64,000 nt of DNA from Rhodobacteraceae bacterium KLH11 (GTDB lineage: Bacteria > Pseudomonadota > Alphaproteobacteria > Rhodobacterales > Rhodobacteraceae): positions 1,579,774 through 1,643,773 of the forward strand of contig DS999531.1 in the NCBI GenBank assembly GCA_000158135.1, given 5' to 3'. Below the pieces are notes generated by a model. It did not search any database and was not told where the DNA came from. It worked only from the letters and a program-made list of their open reading frames with translations. This document shows positions 57,389 through 64,000 of the stretch, in pieces. How positions within the stretch are numbered: position 1 is the stretch's first letter; the number at the start of each line of letters is the position of its first letter. Both the position numbers and the translations under genes were made by a program.

Positions 57389-58185
57389 TGCAGGTGGTCA
57401 GTATCCAGCCCGGCGACAGCCCGGTTGTGCTGGGCCAGCCGCATGGTGGAACCTTTGTGCCTGACGATATCGCGGCGCGTCTCAACGAAAACGGGCGCGG
57501 GTTGGCGGATACCGATTGGCATATAAACAGGCTCTACCAAGGGTTATTGGCGAATGCGACGGTGGTTCAATCTCATGTTCATCGCTACGTGATCGATTGC
57601 AACCGCGATCCCGGGGGGGCATCGCTCTACCCCGGTCAGAATACCACGACCTTGGTGCCACTGACGGATTTTGACGGGCAGGGTATCTGGCGTGCCGGGC
57701 AGGTGCCCTCGACCGATGAAATCGAAGACCGCCGCCAAAGGTATCACGCACCCTATCACGCCGCGCTGGCGCAAGAGCTGGATCGCGTGAAAGCCAGACA
57801 TGGCATCGCGGTACTGTATGATTGCCACTCGATCCGCAGTCGCATCCCGTTTCTGTTCGATGGCACGTTGCCGGACCTGAATATCGGAACGGATGGTGGC
57901 ATGACCTGCGCGTCAGAGATTGAGGCCATCGCCCATGAATTCTCGGCCTCATCGCCCTATAGCACCGTGCTGAACGGCCGCTTTCGGGGGGGATGGACCA
58001 CCCGGCACTATGGCCGCCCGGCCGAGGGCGTGCATGCCATCCAGATGGAACTGGCCCAATCTACCTATCTGGCCGCCGAAACCCCACCCTGGAGCTATGA
58101 CGACAGGAAAGCCAAACGTCTGCGCCGGTGGTTGGCAGACATTCTGGATGTGATTGAAGATACCGCATTGGAGCTTGCCGCATGA
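57388..58185 (+). CDS. hutG: N-formylglutamate deformylase
   Basis: The 265-residue protein is of the N-formylglutamate amidohydrolase family (FGase). It starts with [20 protein letters not shown] and contains the metal/catalytic blocks [24 protein letters not shown] and [13 protein letters not shown]. It splits N-formylglutamate into glutamate and formate, completing the HutF-dependent pathway. The start ATG overlaps the hutH stop. Confidence 0.96.
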   Translation: MQVVSIQPGDSPVVLGQPHGGTFVPDDIAARLNENGRGLADTDWHINRLYQGLLANATVVQSHVHRYVIDCNRDPGGASLYPGQNTTTLVPLTDFDGQGIWRAGQVPSTDEIEDRRQRYHAPYHAALAQELDRVKARHGIAVLYDCHSIRSRIPFLFDGTLPDLNIGTDGGMTCASEIEAIAHEFSASSPYSTVLNGRFRGGWTTRHYGRPAEGVHAIQMELAQSTYLAAETPPWSYDDRKAKRLRRWLADILDVIEDTALELAA

Positions 58186-59864
58186 CCGATCCCCGCAAGA
58201 ACACCCGTGACATCTATCCGCCCACCGGGCCCGAGCTGAACGCCAAAAGCTGGGTGACCGAAGCGCCCCTGCGGATGCTGATGAACAATCTGCATCCGGA
58301 TGTAGCTGAAAACCCGCATGAGCTGGTGGTCTATGGCGGCATCGGGCGTGCGGCCCGCACGTGGGAGGATTTCGACAGAATTGTTGCCGGTTTGAAAGAT
58401 CTGGAAGCGGATGAGACGCTAATCGTGCAGTCCGGCAAGCCCGTTGCGATTATCCGCACGCATAAGGATGCGCCGCGTGTGCTGATCGCCAACTCGAACC
58501 TCGTTCCGCATTGGGCGACATGGGATCATTTCAATGAGCTCGATAGGAAGGGCCTGATGATGTACGGCCAGATGACCGCGGGGTCATGGATCTACATTGG
58601 CACGCAGGGCATCGTTCAGGGCACCTATGAAACCTTTGCCGAAGCCGGGCGTCAGCATTGCGGCGGCGACCTGACCGGCAAGTGGATTCTGACCGGTGGC
58701 TTGGGTGGCATGGGCGGTGCGCAGCCGCTGGCGGCTGTCTTTGCCGGGGCTTGCTGTCTGGCGGTGGAATGCAACCCCGACAGCATCGATTTCCGTCTGC
58801 GCACCAAGTATCTGGACGAAAAGGCCGAAACGCTGGACGAGGCGCTGGCGATGATCGACCGCTGGACCAAAGCGGGCGAGGCCAAGTCGGTCGGCCTTCT
58901 GGGCAATGCGGCCGAAATCTTCCCCGAGATTTACCGCCGTATGACCGACGGAGGCATGCGCCCTGATATCGTCACCGATCAGACCAGCGCCCATGATCCG
59001 ATCAACGGCTACCTGCCGATCGGCTGGTCGATGGCACAATGGAAAGACAAGCGCGAGACAGACCCGAAATCAGTGGAACAGGCCGCGCGGGCCTCGATGA
59101 AACAGCACGTGGCCGCGATGGTCGACTTCTGGAATGCAGGCGTGCCGACGCTGGATTACGGCAACAACATCCGGCAGGTGGCACAGGATGAGGGGTTGGA
59201 AAACGCTTTTGCCTTCCCCGGTTTCGTTCCGGCCTATATCCGCCCGCTGTTCTGCAAGGGGATCGGCCCGTTCCGCTGGTGCGCCCTGTCGGGCGACCCC
59301 GAGGATATCTACAAGACCGACGCCAAGATGAAAGAGCTGTTCCCCGAGAACGAGCACCTGCATCGCTGGCTTGACATGGCGCGGGAACGCATCGCCTTTC
59401 AGGGCCTGCCTGCGCGTATCTGCTGGATCGGGTTAGGCGACAGGCACCGCGCCGGGCTGGCCTTTAACGAGATGGTGGCCAATGGCGAGTTGAAGGCCCC
59501 GGTGGTGATCGGGCGCGATCATCTGGATTCAGGCTCGGTCGCCAGTCCCAACCGCGAGACCGAGGCGATGCTGGATGGCTCGGACGCAGTATCAGACTGG
59601 CCGCTGCTGAATGCGCTGATCAACACGGCCAGCGGGGCCACATGGGTTTCGCTGCACCATGGCGGCGGCGTCGGCATGGGGTTCAGCCAGCACGCCGGTG
59701 TGGTGATCTGCGCCGACGGCACCGAGGACGCCGCGCGGCGGTTGGAGCGGGTGCTGTGGAATGACCCGGCCTCGGGTGTCTGGCGTCACGCGGATGCGGG
59801 GTACGAGATCGCAAAAGACTGTGCCCGGGAACACGGGCTGCGTCTGCCGGGCATTCTGGGCTAG
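58182..59864 (+). CDS. hutU: Urocanate hydratase
   Basis: The 560-residue NAD-dependent hydratase converts urocanate to imidazolonepropionate. Diagnostic blocks are [33 protein letters not shown], the NAD-binding [22 protein letters not shown] with the hydratase motif, and [15 protein letters not shown]. It overlaps hutG by 4 bases and is the last hut gene. It ends 68 bp before serB. Confidence 0.97.
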   Translation: MTDPRKNTRDIYPPTGPELNAKSWVTEAPLRMLMNNLHPDVAENPHELVVYGGIGRAARTWEDFDRIVAGLKDLEADETLIVQSGKPVAIIRTHKDAPRVLIANSNLVPHWATWDHFNELDRKGLMMYGQMTAGSWIYIGTQGIVQGTYETFAEAGRQHCGGDLTGKWILTGGLGGMGGAQPLAAVFAGACCLAVECNPDSIDFRLRTKYLDEKAETLDEALAMIDRWTKAGEAKSVGLLGNAAEIFPEIYRRMTDGGMRPDIVTDQTSAHDPINGYLPIGWSMAQWKDKRETDPKSVEQAARASMKQHVAAMVDFWNAGVPTLDYGNNIRQVAQDEGLENAFAFPGFVPAYIRPLFCKGIGPFRWCALSGDPEDIYKTDAKMKELFPENEHLHRWLDMARERIAFQGLPARICWIGLGDRHRAGLAFNEMVANGELKAPVVIGRDHLDSGSVASPNRETEAMLDGSDAVSDWPLLNALINTASGATWVSLHHGGGVGMGFSQHAGVVICADGTEDAARRLERVLWNDPASGVWRHADAGYEIAKDCAREHGLRLPGILG

Positions 59865-59890
59865 ATCAAACTGTCTCTGGCACAAATGCT

Positions 59891-59914
59891 GCACCTGCGA
59901 TATTGCGCAGGTGC
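59891..59914 (+). other. 9-bp hairpin in the hutU-serB gap
   Basis: GCACCTGCG (59891-59899) pairs perfectly with CGCAGGTGC (59906-59914) around a 6-nt loop. It lies 19 bp before the serB ATG and 7 bp before its AGGAGA ribosome-binding site. It has no T-run, so it could be a terminator of a non-canonical kind or a translational control hairpin in the serB leader. Confidence 0.5.
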
Positions 59915-59932
59915 GCTTGCAGGAGATCTGAC

Positions 59933-60811
59933 ATGTACATTGCCACTCTGCTGACCGACCCGACAAAACCCTCGCTGGGGGTGCCGTTGGTGGACTCCTT
60001 GCGCAATGCATGGGGTGGGGGTGAAGGGGTATGGCTCAGCCCGGATGAGGCGGCAGAGTTTTCCTTGCCTGAGATGCCGGACAACCGTTGGGATGTCTGG
60101 GCTGACCTGCAGCAGATGGGCGTGGATCTTGTTGTCCAGCGGGCTGAAGGACGGCGCAAGAAGATGCTGCTGGCCGATATGGACAGCACGATGATCCAGC
60201 AGGAATGCATTGACGAACTGGCGGATGAGGCCGGTGTGGGTGATCGCGTCAAGGACATCACCGCACGCGCGATGAATGGTGAGCTGGGCTTTGAAGGCGC
60301 GCTGACCGAGCGGGTCGGGCTGCTGCAAGGGTTGGACGAAGCCGTGATCGCCAAGGTACTGGCCGAGCGCATCACGCTGATGCCCGGTGGCCTGGAACTG
60401 GTCGGAACGATGCGCGCGAACGGTGGTTATGCGGCCCTGGTCTCGGGTGGCTTCACCGCGTTCACGGCCAAGGTCGGGGCAGAGCTGGGTTTTGATGAAA
60501 ACCACGCCAATACTTTGCTGGTTGAAGGGGGCAAGCTGACAGGCGATGTGCAGCGGCCCATTCTGGGGCGACAGGCCAAAGTGGACGCCTTGGAGCGGAT
60601 CACCACCCGGTTGGGCCTGTCCGAATCGGAGGTGATTGCCGTGGGCGATGGTGCCAACGATCTGGGGATGCTGGGCCGGGCCGGGACCGGGGTGGCGTTG
60701 CATGCAAAGCCATCGGTGGCCGAACAGTGCGATATTCGCATAAACCACGGAGATCTAACGGCTTTGCTGTATTTACAAGGCTATGCACGGTCTGAATTCG
60801 CCGGGGTTTGA
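59933..60811 (+). CDS. serB: Phosphoserine phosphatase
   Basis: The 292-residue protein is a HAD-superfamily phosphatase. Motif I is MLLADMDSTMIQQECIDELA (nucleophile in DMDST), motif II is ALVSGGFTAFT, and motif III is VIAVGDGANDLGML. A short N-terminal extension replaces an ACT-like region. It dephosphorylates phosphoserine, the last step of the route started by SerA and SerC about 10 kb upstream. The ATG at 59933 follows AGGAGA. Confidence 0.96.
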   Translation: MYIATLLTDPTKPSLGVPLVDSLRNAWGGGEGVWLSPDEAAEFSLPEMPDNRWDVWADLQQMGVDLVVQRAEGRRKKMLLADMDSTMIQQECIDELADEAGVGDRVKDITARAMNGELGFEGALTERVGLLQGLDEAVIAKVLAERITLMPGGLELVGTMRANGGYAALVSGGFTAFTAKVGAELGFDENHANTLLVEGGKLTGDVQRPILGRQAKVDALERITTRLGLSESEVIAVGDGANDLGMLGRAGTGVALHAKPSVAEQCDIRINHGDLTALLYLQGYARSEFAGV

Positions 60812-60829
60812 AAGACCGGGGCTTCCTTT

Positions 60830-60851
60830 TATTTAACAAAAATGTTAAATA
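60830..60851. promoter_or_regulatory. Candidate ArsR-family operator
   Basis: TATTTAACA and TGTTAAATA are perfect 9-bp inverted repeats separated by AAAA, ending 6 bp before the arsR-type ATG. This is the arrangement of autoregulatory sites for ArsR/SmtB-type repressors. Confidence 0.65.
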
Positions 60852-60857
60852 CTGGTC

Positions 60858-61187
60858 ATGAACACGCTTCTGACCACATTCTCTGCTTTGTCCGATGCCA
60901 CAAGGCTGTCGATTGTCGAACAGCTTATGCAGGACGGAGAGCTGCCCGCTGGTGATCTGATCGAAGGGCGCGGCATGTCCGGTGCGGCGATCTCGCGCCA
61001 CCTGAAGGTGCTGCGCGAGGCCGGGCTGGTGCAACAGCGTGTGAAAGGAACGCAACGGATGTATTCGATCCGGGCGGACGGGCTGCGGGCAATTGCCGAC
61101 TGGACCATCTCCAAACGGCAATTCTGGGAAGGCAGCCTCGACCGTCTTGGCGAGATTATCGAAAGGGAGAATTCATGGCCGACCTGA
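60858..61187 (+). CDS. ArsR-family transcriptional regulator
   Basis: The 109-residue winged-helix protein has the ArsR pattern LLTTFSALSDATRLSIVEQL, MSGAAISRHLKVLREAGLV (recognition helix) and VKGTQRMYSIRADGL. No metal-binding ELCVC motif is present, so it is not a classic metal sensor. It overlaps the next gene, an AHSA1-type SRPBCC protein, by 13 bp. The ArsR-SRPBCC pair is a common module of unknown ligand. Confidence 0.94.
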   Translation: MNTLLTTFSALSDATRLSIVEQLMQDGELPAGDLIEGRGMSGAAISRHLKVLREAGLVQQRVKGTQRMYSIRADGLRAIADWTISKRQFWEGSLDRLGEIIERENSWPT

Positions 61188-61603
61188 AGCTTGAACGGGA
61201 GTTTCCCGTCAGCCCCGAAGACCTGTTTGCGTGGATCAGCGACGGGGCCAAACTGTTGCAATGGTGGGGGCCCGAGGGATTGCATGTGCCTGAACATGAT
61301 CTGGATTTCACGCGCACGGGCCCCTGGTATTCGGTCATGCAGAACCGCGAAGGTCAGCAATACAAGGTTTCGGGGCATGTGACTCATGTTGATCCGCCAA
61401 AATCGGTGGGGTTCACATGGGGATGGCATGACGATCAGGACCGGCGCGGGGCGGAAAGCCATGTGACCTTTTCGGTGACAGCCACCGGGACGGGATCGCG
61501 TCTGGTGCTGGAGCATCGCGAACTGGTCGATGCCGAATCTGCATCCAACCACAATGAGGGCTGGACATCTTCGCTGCGCAAGCTCGAAGCGGCCTGCACA
61601 TAG
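61175..61603 (+). CDS. SRPBCC (AHSA1-type) domain protein
   Basis: The 142-residue protein is a START/Bet v1-like hydrophobic-pocket domain. It has EREFPVSPEDLFAWISD, LLQWWGPEGLHVPEHDLDF, and a C-terminal HRELVDAESASNHNEGW helix. It is named for resemblance to Hsp90 co-chaperone Aha1, but bacterial members are probably ligand-binding. It overlaps the arsR-type gene and lies 22 bp before a YciI-like gene. Confidence 0.92.
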   Translation: MADLKLEREFPVSPEDLFAWISDGAKLLQWWGPEGLHVPEHDLDFTRTGPWYSVMQNREGQQYKVSGHVTHVDPPKSVGFTWGWHDDQDRRGAESHVTFSVTATGTGSRLVLEHRELVDAESASNHNEGWTSSLRKLEAACT

Positions 61604-61625
61604 GTTTTCATCAGGGAGGAGCATC

Positions 61626-61946
61626 ATGCCCCAATATTTGTTTGTCTATCACGGGGGCCACACCCCAACCGATCCTGCCGAGATCGAGGCGACCATGGCC
61701 GCTTGGGGCGCATGGTTTCAGGATATGGGCCCGGCGCTGGATATTCCGGGTAATCCGGTGGGCCAGTCTTATACCGTCAGCTCCAGCGGCGTGGTCGACA
61801 ATGGCGGTGCAAACCCGGCCTCGGGGTTTACGGTGATAAAGGCCGACAGCATCGACGCTGCAACCGAAATGGCCAAAGGCTGTCCGATGGTCGTGAACGG
61901 GTCCGGTTCGGTCGAAGTGGCCGAGGTGCACGAGATCGAGATGTAG
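61626..61946 (+). CDS. YciI/YCII-related domain protein
   Basis: The 106-residue protein has the ferredoxin-like YCII/DGPF fold. It shows PQYLFVYHGGHTPTDPAEIE, WGAWFQDMGPALDIPGNPV and a late AAtEMAKGCPMVV helix. Such proteins often accompany ArsR-SRPBCC pairs and sigma factors; the activity is unknown. The start at 61626 follows GGGAGGAG. It converges with the asparaginase gene, whose stop is 3 bp away. Confidence 0.9.
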   Translation: MPQYLFVYHGGHTPTDPAEIEATMAAWGAWFQDMGPALDIPGNPVGQSYTVSSSGVVDNGGANPASGFTVIKADSIDAATEMAKGCPMVVNGSGSVEVAEVHEIEM

Positions 61947-61949
61947 CCC

Positions 61950-62948
61950 TTAGCCCGGGAAACCCGGTGCAGGTTTGATCACGCCGCATTCCAGCCCGAG
62001 GCGGCTGTATTGCGTGGCGTTCATGAATGTGCGGGTGGCTGGGTGATCGGCCTCCAGCACGCCAAGGCTGACCAGAATGGCCGCGATGGCGCATTCGCTG
62101 GCGCGGGTGGTGCCATCGGTGATCTTCAGCGCGACGCCCATGCGTTTTTCGGGAATGATGGCGATAAACACAGCCTCGGCCCCGGTCTTGATCGCAACAC
62201 GTCCCTCCATGGCGCGCATCAACTCGGTGCAGGCGCGGGTTTCACCGGCGACCAGTTCGGGGTGTTTCATCATCGCAGCGGTTAATTGTTGCGCGGCATC
62301 GCTGGCGCGGTCTGACCGGTCCGCGGCCGAGGCAAACCAGGCCATTGATCGTGCAAGCCCTACCAGCGACGTGGCAAAATTGGGGGCTGAGCAGCCGTCG
62401 ATCCCATAACAGGGGCTGGTCTCGCCCGTGGTTTCTTCCAGCGCGGCAAGGCCTGCCTGTTGCACAGGGTGGTCGATCTCAAGATATTCCGGCCCGGCAC
62501 CCATGTGCTGGGCTACGGTCAGAAACCCGCAATGCTTGCCCGAGCAGTTGTTATGGATCTGGCAGGGCGTATCATCGGCAAGGATCAGTCCGTCCCGGGC
62601 GGCCATATCCTGCGGCTCTTGCGGGCCACAGCGCAGATCGGGCTCAGACAGTCCGAGGTGGTCGAGCCAGGCCGAGACACGCTCGGTATGAATAGCCGCC
62701 CCGTTGTGCGAGGCGCAGGCCAGCGCCAGATGTTCGCTGTTCAGCCCGTATTTGGCGGCAGCGCCCGAGGTGATCAGCGGCAGCGCCTGAATCATCTTGG
62801 CAGATGACCGGGGGTAGATCACCGCCTGCGGATCGCCCCAGCTTTGGACGATCTGGCCGGTATCATCGCAAATTACCGCGTGGCCCAGATGCAGGCTTTC
62901 CAGCAGTGGTCCGCGCCACAGTTCTGTCATCGCTACCGGTTGTGTCAT
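61950..62948 (-). CDS. Asparaginase II (Rhizobium etli type)
   Basis: The 332-residue protein belongs to the thermolabile asparaginase II family (PF06089), unrelated in fold to E. coli AnsA/B. The visible conserved blocks are YPRSSAKMIQALPLI, ASHNGAAIHTERVSAWL, NNCSGKHCGFLTVAQHMG, and CYGIDGCSAPNFATSLVGLA. It hydrolyses asparagine to aspartate and ammonia. No operon partner is adjacent on its strand. Confidence 0.94.
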   Translation of the reverse strand: MTQPVAMTELWRGPLLESLHLGHAVICDDTGQIVQSWGDPQAVIYPRSSAKMIQALPLITSGAAAKYGLNSEHLALACASHNGAAIHTERVSAWLDHLGLSEPDLRCGPQEPQDMAARDGLILADDTPCQIHNNCSGKHCGFLTVAQHMGAGPEYLEIDHPVQQAGLAALEETTGETSPCYGIDGCSAPNFATSLVGLARSMAWFASAADRSDRASDAAQQLTAAMMKHPELVAGETRACTELMRAMEGRVAIKTGAEAVFIAIIPEKRMGVALKITDGTTRASECAIAAILVSLGVLEADHPATRTFMNATQYSRLGLECGVIKPAPGFPG

Positions 62949-63126
62949 CTAAGGCCTCCGACCTATGCGCAAAAATCTGCCAATCGCCCTTTCGCCTGTG
63001 GCGAAACCTGCGTTAGTGTGTGTATGTCGGCAATCACCGGAATACGCAACTTAACAGACGAACCGGCAGGGTTCGCACGCATGTCCGGTGGGTATGAGGT
63101 ATAGATCGGGCTAGGAGGCTGGACAG

Positions 63127-63660
63127 ATGGGATTAATGCTCGTCCGCATGATCGCGGGCCTGTGCATGGCAGGTATGGCAACAACGGCGATCGCCCAGCA
63201 GGCGACCAGCACCAATCGCGTCGCGGCAAAGACCGACTGGAGCGTTTTTGTCGAGGAAGACCCCACGGAATGCTGGAGCGTCTCGGCACCCAAGGAAACC
63301 GTGAACACACGTGGTGGCCGGGTTGTTTCCGTGCGGCGCAGCGATATCCTGCTGTTCGTGTTCTACCGCCCGAATGCCGAGGTCAAAGGGCAGGTTACCT
63401 TTACTGGCGGCTATCCGTTTGCTTCCGGGTCGACCGTCAATCTGGTGGTCGATGGCAGTGAGTTTGAATTGTTCACCGATGGTGAATGGGCATGGCCTGC
63501 GACAGCCTCGGACGATTCCAAGATCGTCACTGCCATGAAGCGCGGAACCGAGGCGGTGCTGACCGCCCGGTCCGAGCGTGGTACCCAAACCAAGGATACA
63601 TTCTCGTTGTTGGGTTTTACGGCTGCGATTGAAGACGCGGAAAAGCGCTGTACGCAATAA
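63127..63660 (+). CDS. Invasion-associated locus B (IalB) family protein
   Basis: The 177-residue protein has a signal peptide (about residues 1-24, ending ATTAIAQQA) and an IalB domain with WSVFVEEDPTECWSVSAP, VVSVRRSDILLFVFYRPN and a C-terminal CTQ. Two cysteines in the mature part may form a disulfide. IalB proteins are periplasmic, and their role in free-living bacteria is unknown. A strong terminator lies 22 bp downstream. Confidence 0.9.
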   Translation: MGLMLVRMIAGLCMAGMATTAIAQQATSTNRVAAKTDWSVFVEEDPTECWSVSAPKETVNTRGGRVVSVRRSDILLFVFYRPNAEVKGQVTFTGGYPFASGSTVNLVVDGSEFELFTDGEWAWPATASDDSKIVTAMKRGTEAVLTARSERGTQTKDTFSLLGFTAAIEDAEKRCTQ

Positions 63661-63681
63661 GCCTGAGGCTGGTCCAACAGC

Positions 63682-63707
63682 AAAACCCCGCTATCCGGCG
63701 GGGTTTT
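63682..63707 (+). terminator. Rho-independent terminator after ialB
   Basis: AAAACCCCGC (63682-63691) pairs perfectly with GCGGGGTTTT (63698-63707) around TATCCG. The A- and T-rich flanks mean it can act in both directions. Confidence 0.85.
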
Positions 63708-63769
63708 CGTTGATTGGGTGCTCAATTGGATCTGTAATAGACAAGGATCTCTGGCCGGAGGATTGATTG

Positions 63770-64000
63770 ATGCGATGGTTTTTGGTTTCTCTCCTGTTTC
63801 CGATTGCGGCGGTTGCGGACCCGACTATGGAATGTCTCGACGCCGGTTCGCAGGTAGAGATCGGGACCTGTGTTTCGGACATGGAAACGCGCGTGAATGC
63901 CGCGATCAAATCAAGCTATTCTTTGGCGATTGGTGCGGCCCAGGAATTGGATGACGTCACCGGGCGTGCTGTGGCTGTTCCTGCTTTGGAGGCATCACAA
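63770..64000 (+). CDS. Exported LprI/DUF1311-like protein, cut by the window end
   Basis: The frame begins at ATG 63770 after CGGAGG and stays open to the window end (77 residues seen). A signal peptide is clear (MRWFLVSLLFPIAAVADP). The mature start has two cysteines (MECLDAGSQVEIGTCVSDME), a pattern like the lysozyme-inhibitor LprI/DUF1311 family. The rest lies outside the window, so the assignment is tentative. Confidence 0.6.
   Translation, partial: MRWFLVSLLFPIAAVADPTMECLDAGSQVEIGTCVSDMETRVNAAIKSSYSLAIGAAQELDDVTGRAVAVPALEASQ

Overview
The window looks like a chromosome segment of an alphaproteobacterium of the Roseobacter group (Rhodobacterales). The rRNA operon ends in the order 23S-5S-tRNA-fMet. 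The gene set also fits: hutF-type histidine degradation, a matB-like malonyl-CoA synthetase, a serC-serA operon with an alphaproteobacterial-type leader, IalB, several polyamine/amino-acid catabolic operons, and bacterial saccharopine dehydrogenases. This assignment rests on recognised protein families and gene order, not on a database search.

Layout. (1) 1-3144: 3' part of a 23S rRNA, a spacer with two tandem hairpin pairs, 5S rRNA and initiator tRNA-Met. (2) 3170-5641: integration scar. It has a truncated second tRNA-fMet 3' half, a terminator and a mosaic of broken insertion sequences (two IS3-family elements, an IS110 fragment inside one of them, and a frameshifted IS5-type transposase). 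(3) 5638-11127: an Lrp/AsnC regulator divergent from a five-gene operon (Rieske oxygenase, glyoxalase-like protein, EutQ-like cupin, type III glutamine-synthetase-like ligase, MetX-like alpha/beta hydrolase). This combination is the best candidate here for an undescribed catabolic system. (4) 11182-15808: a membrane-protein remnant, an SDR, a periplasmic molybdenum hydroxylase (IorB/IorA type) and a divergent TetR regulator. (5) 16164-24295: a degraded, acquired zone. It holds a T4-type RNA ligase pseudogene, IS remnants, a nearly complete IS1182 transposase, a four-gene glycan locus and the N-terminal remnant of a tyrosine integrase.

(6) 24313-37210: amine-catabolism locus with a class III aminotransferase, LuxR regulator, flavin monooxygenase, RidA, DUF1028 protein, PuuC-like aldehyde dehydrogenase, LysR regulator, ArgE-like deacetylase and a complete Pot-type polyamine ABC transporter. 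Two short palindromes recur in its promoter regions (TTAG-N7-CTAA three times, GGTATATACC twice), which suggests one regulon. (7) 37460-42302: paired saccharopine dehydrogenases (lysine degradation), a GST, a histidine phosphatase and an M20 amidohydrolase. (8) 42599-50882: the glycine cleavage system (gcvT-gcvH-gcvP), serC-serA, and a PPP-family phosphatase.

(9) 50886-59864: matB-like gene and a complete histidine-to-glutamate pathway (hutC, hutF, hutI, hutH, hutG, hutU). (10) 59933-64000: serB, an ArsR/SRPBCC/YciI operon, asparaginase II, an IalB protein and the start of a small exported Cys-containing protein.

Metabolically the right half is an amino-acid hub. Serine synthesis (serA, serB, serC) and glycine cleavage feed one-carbon units. 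The hut genes, saccharopine enzymes, asparaginase and the amine locus turn histidine, lysine, asparagine and probably polyamines into glutamate and central metabolites. The left half records repeated mobile-element insertion next to an rRNA operon.
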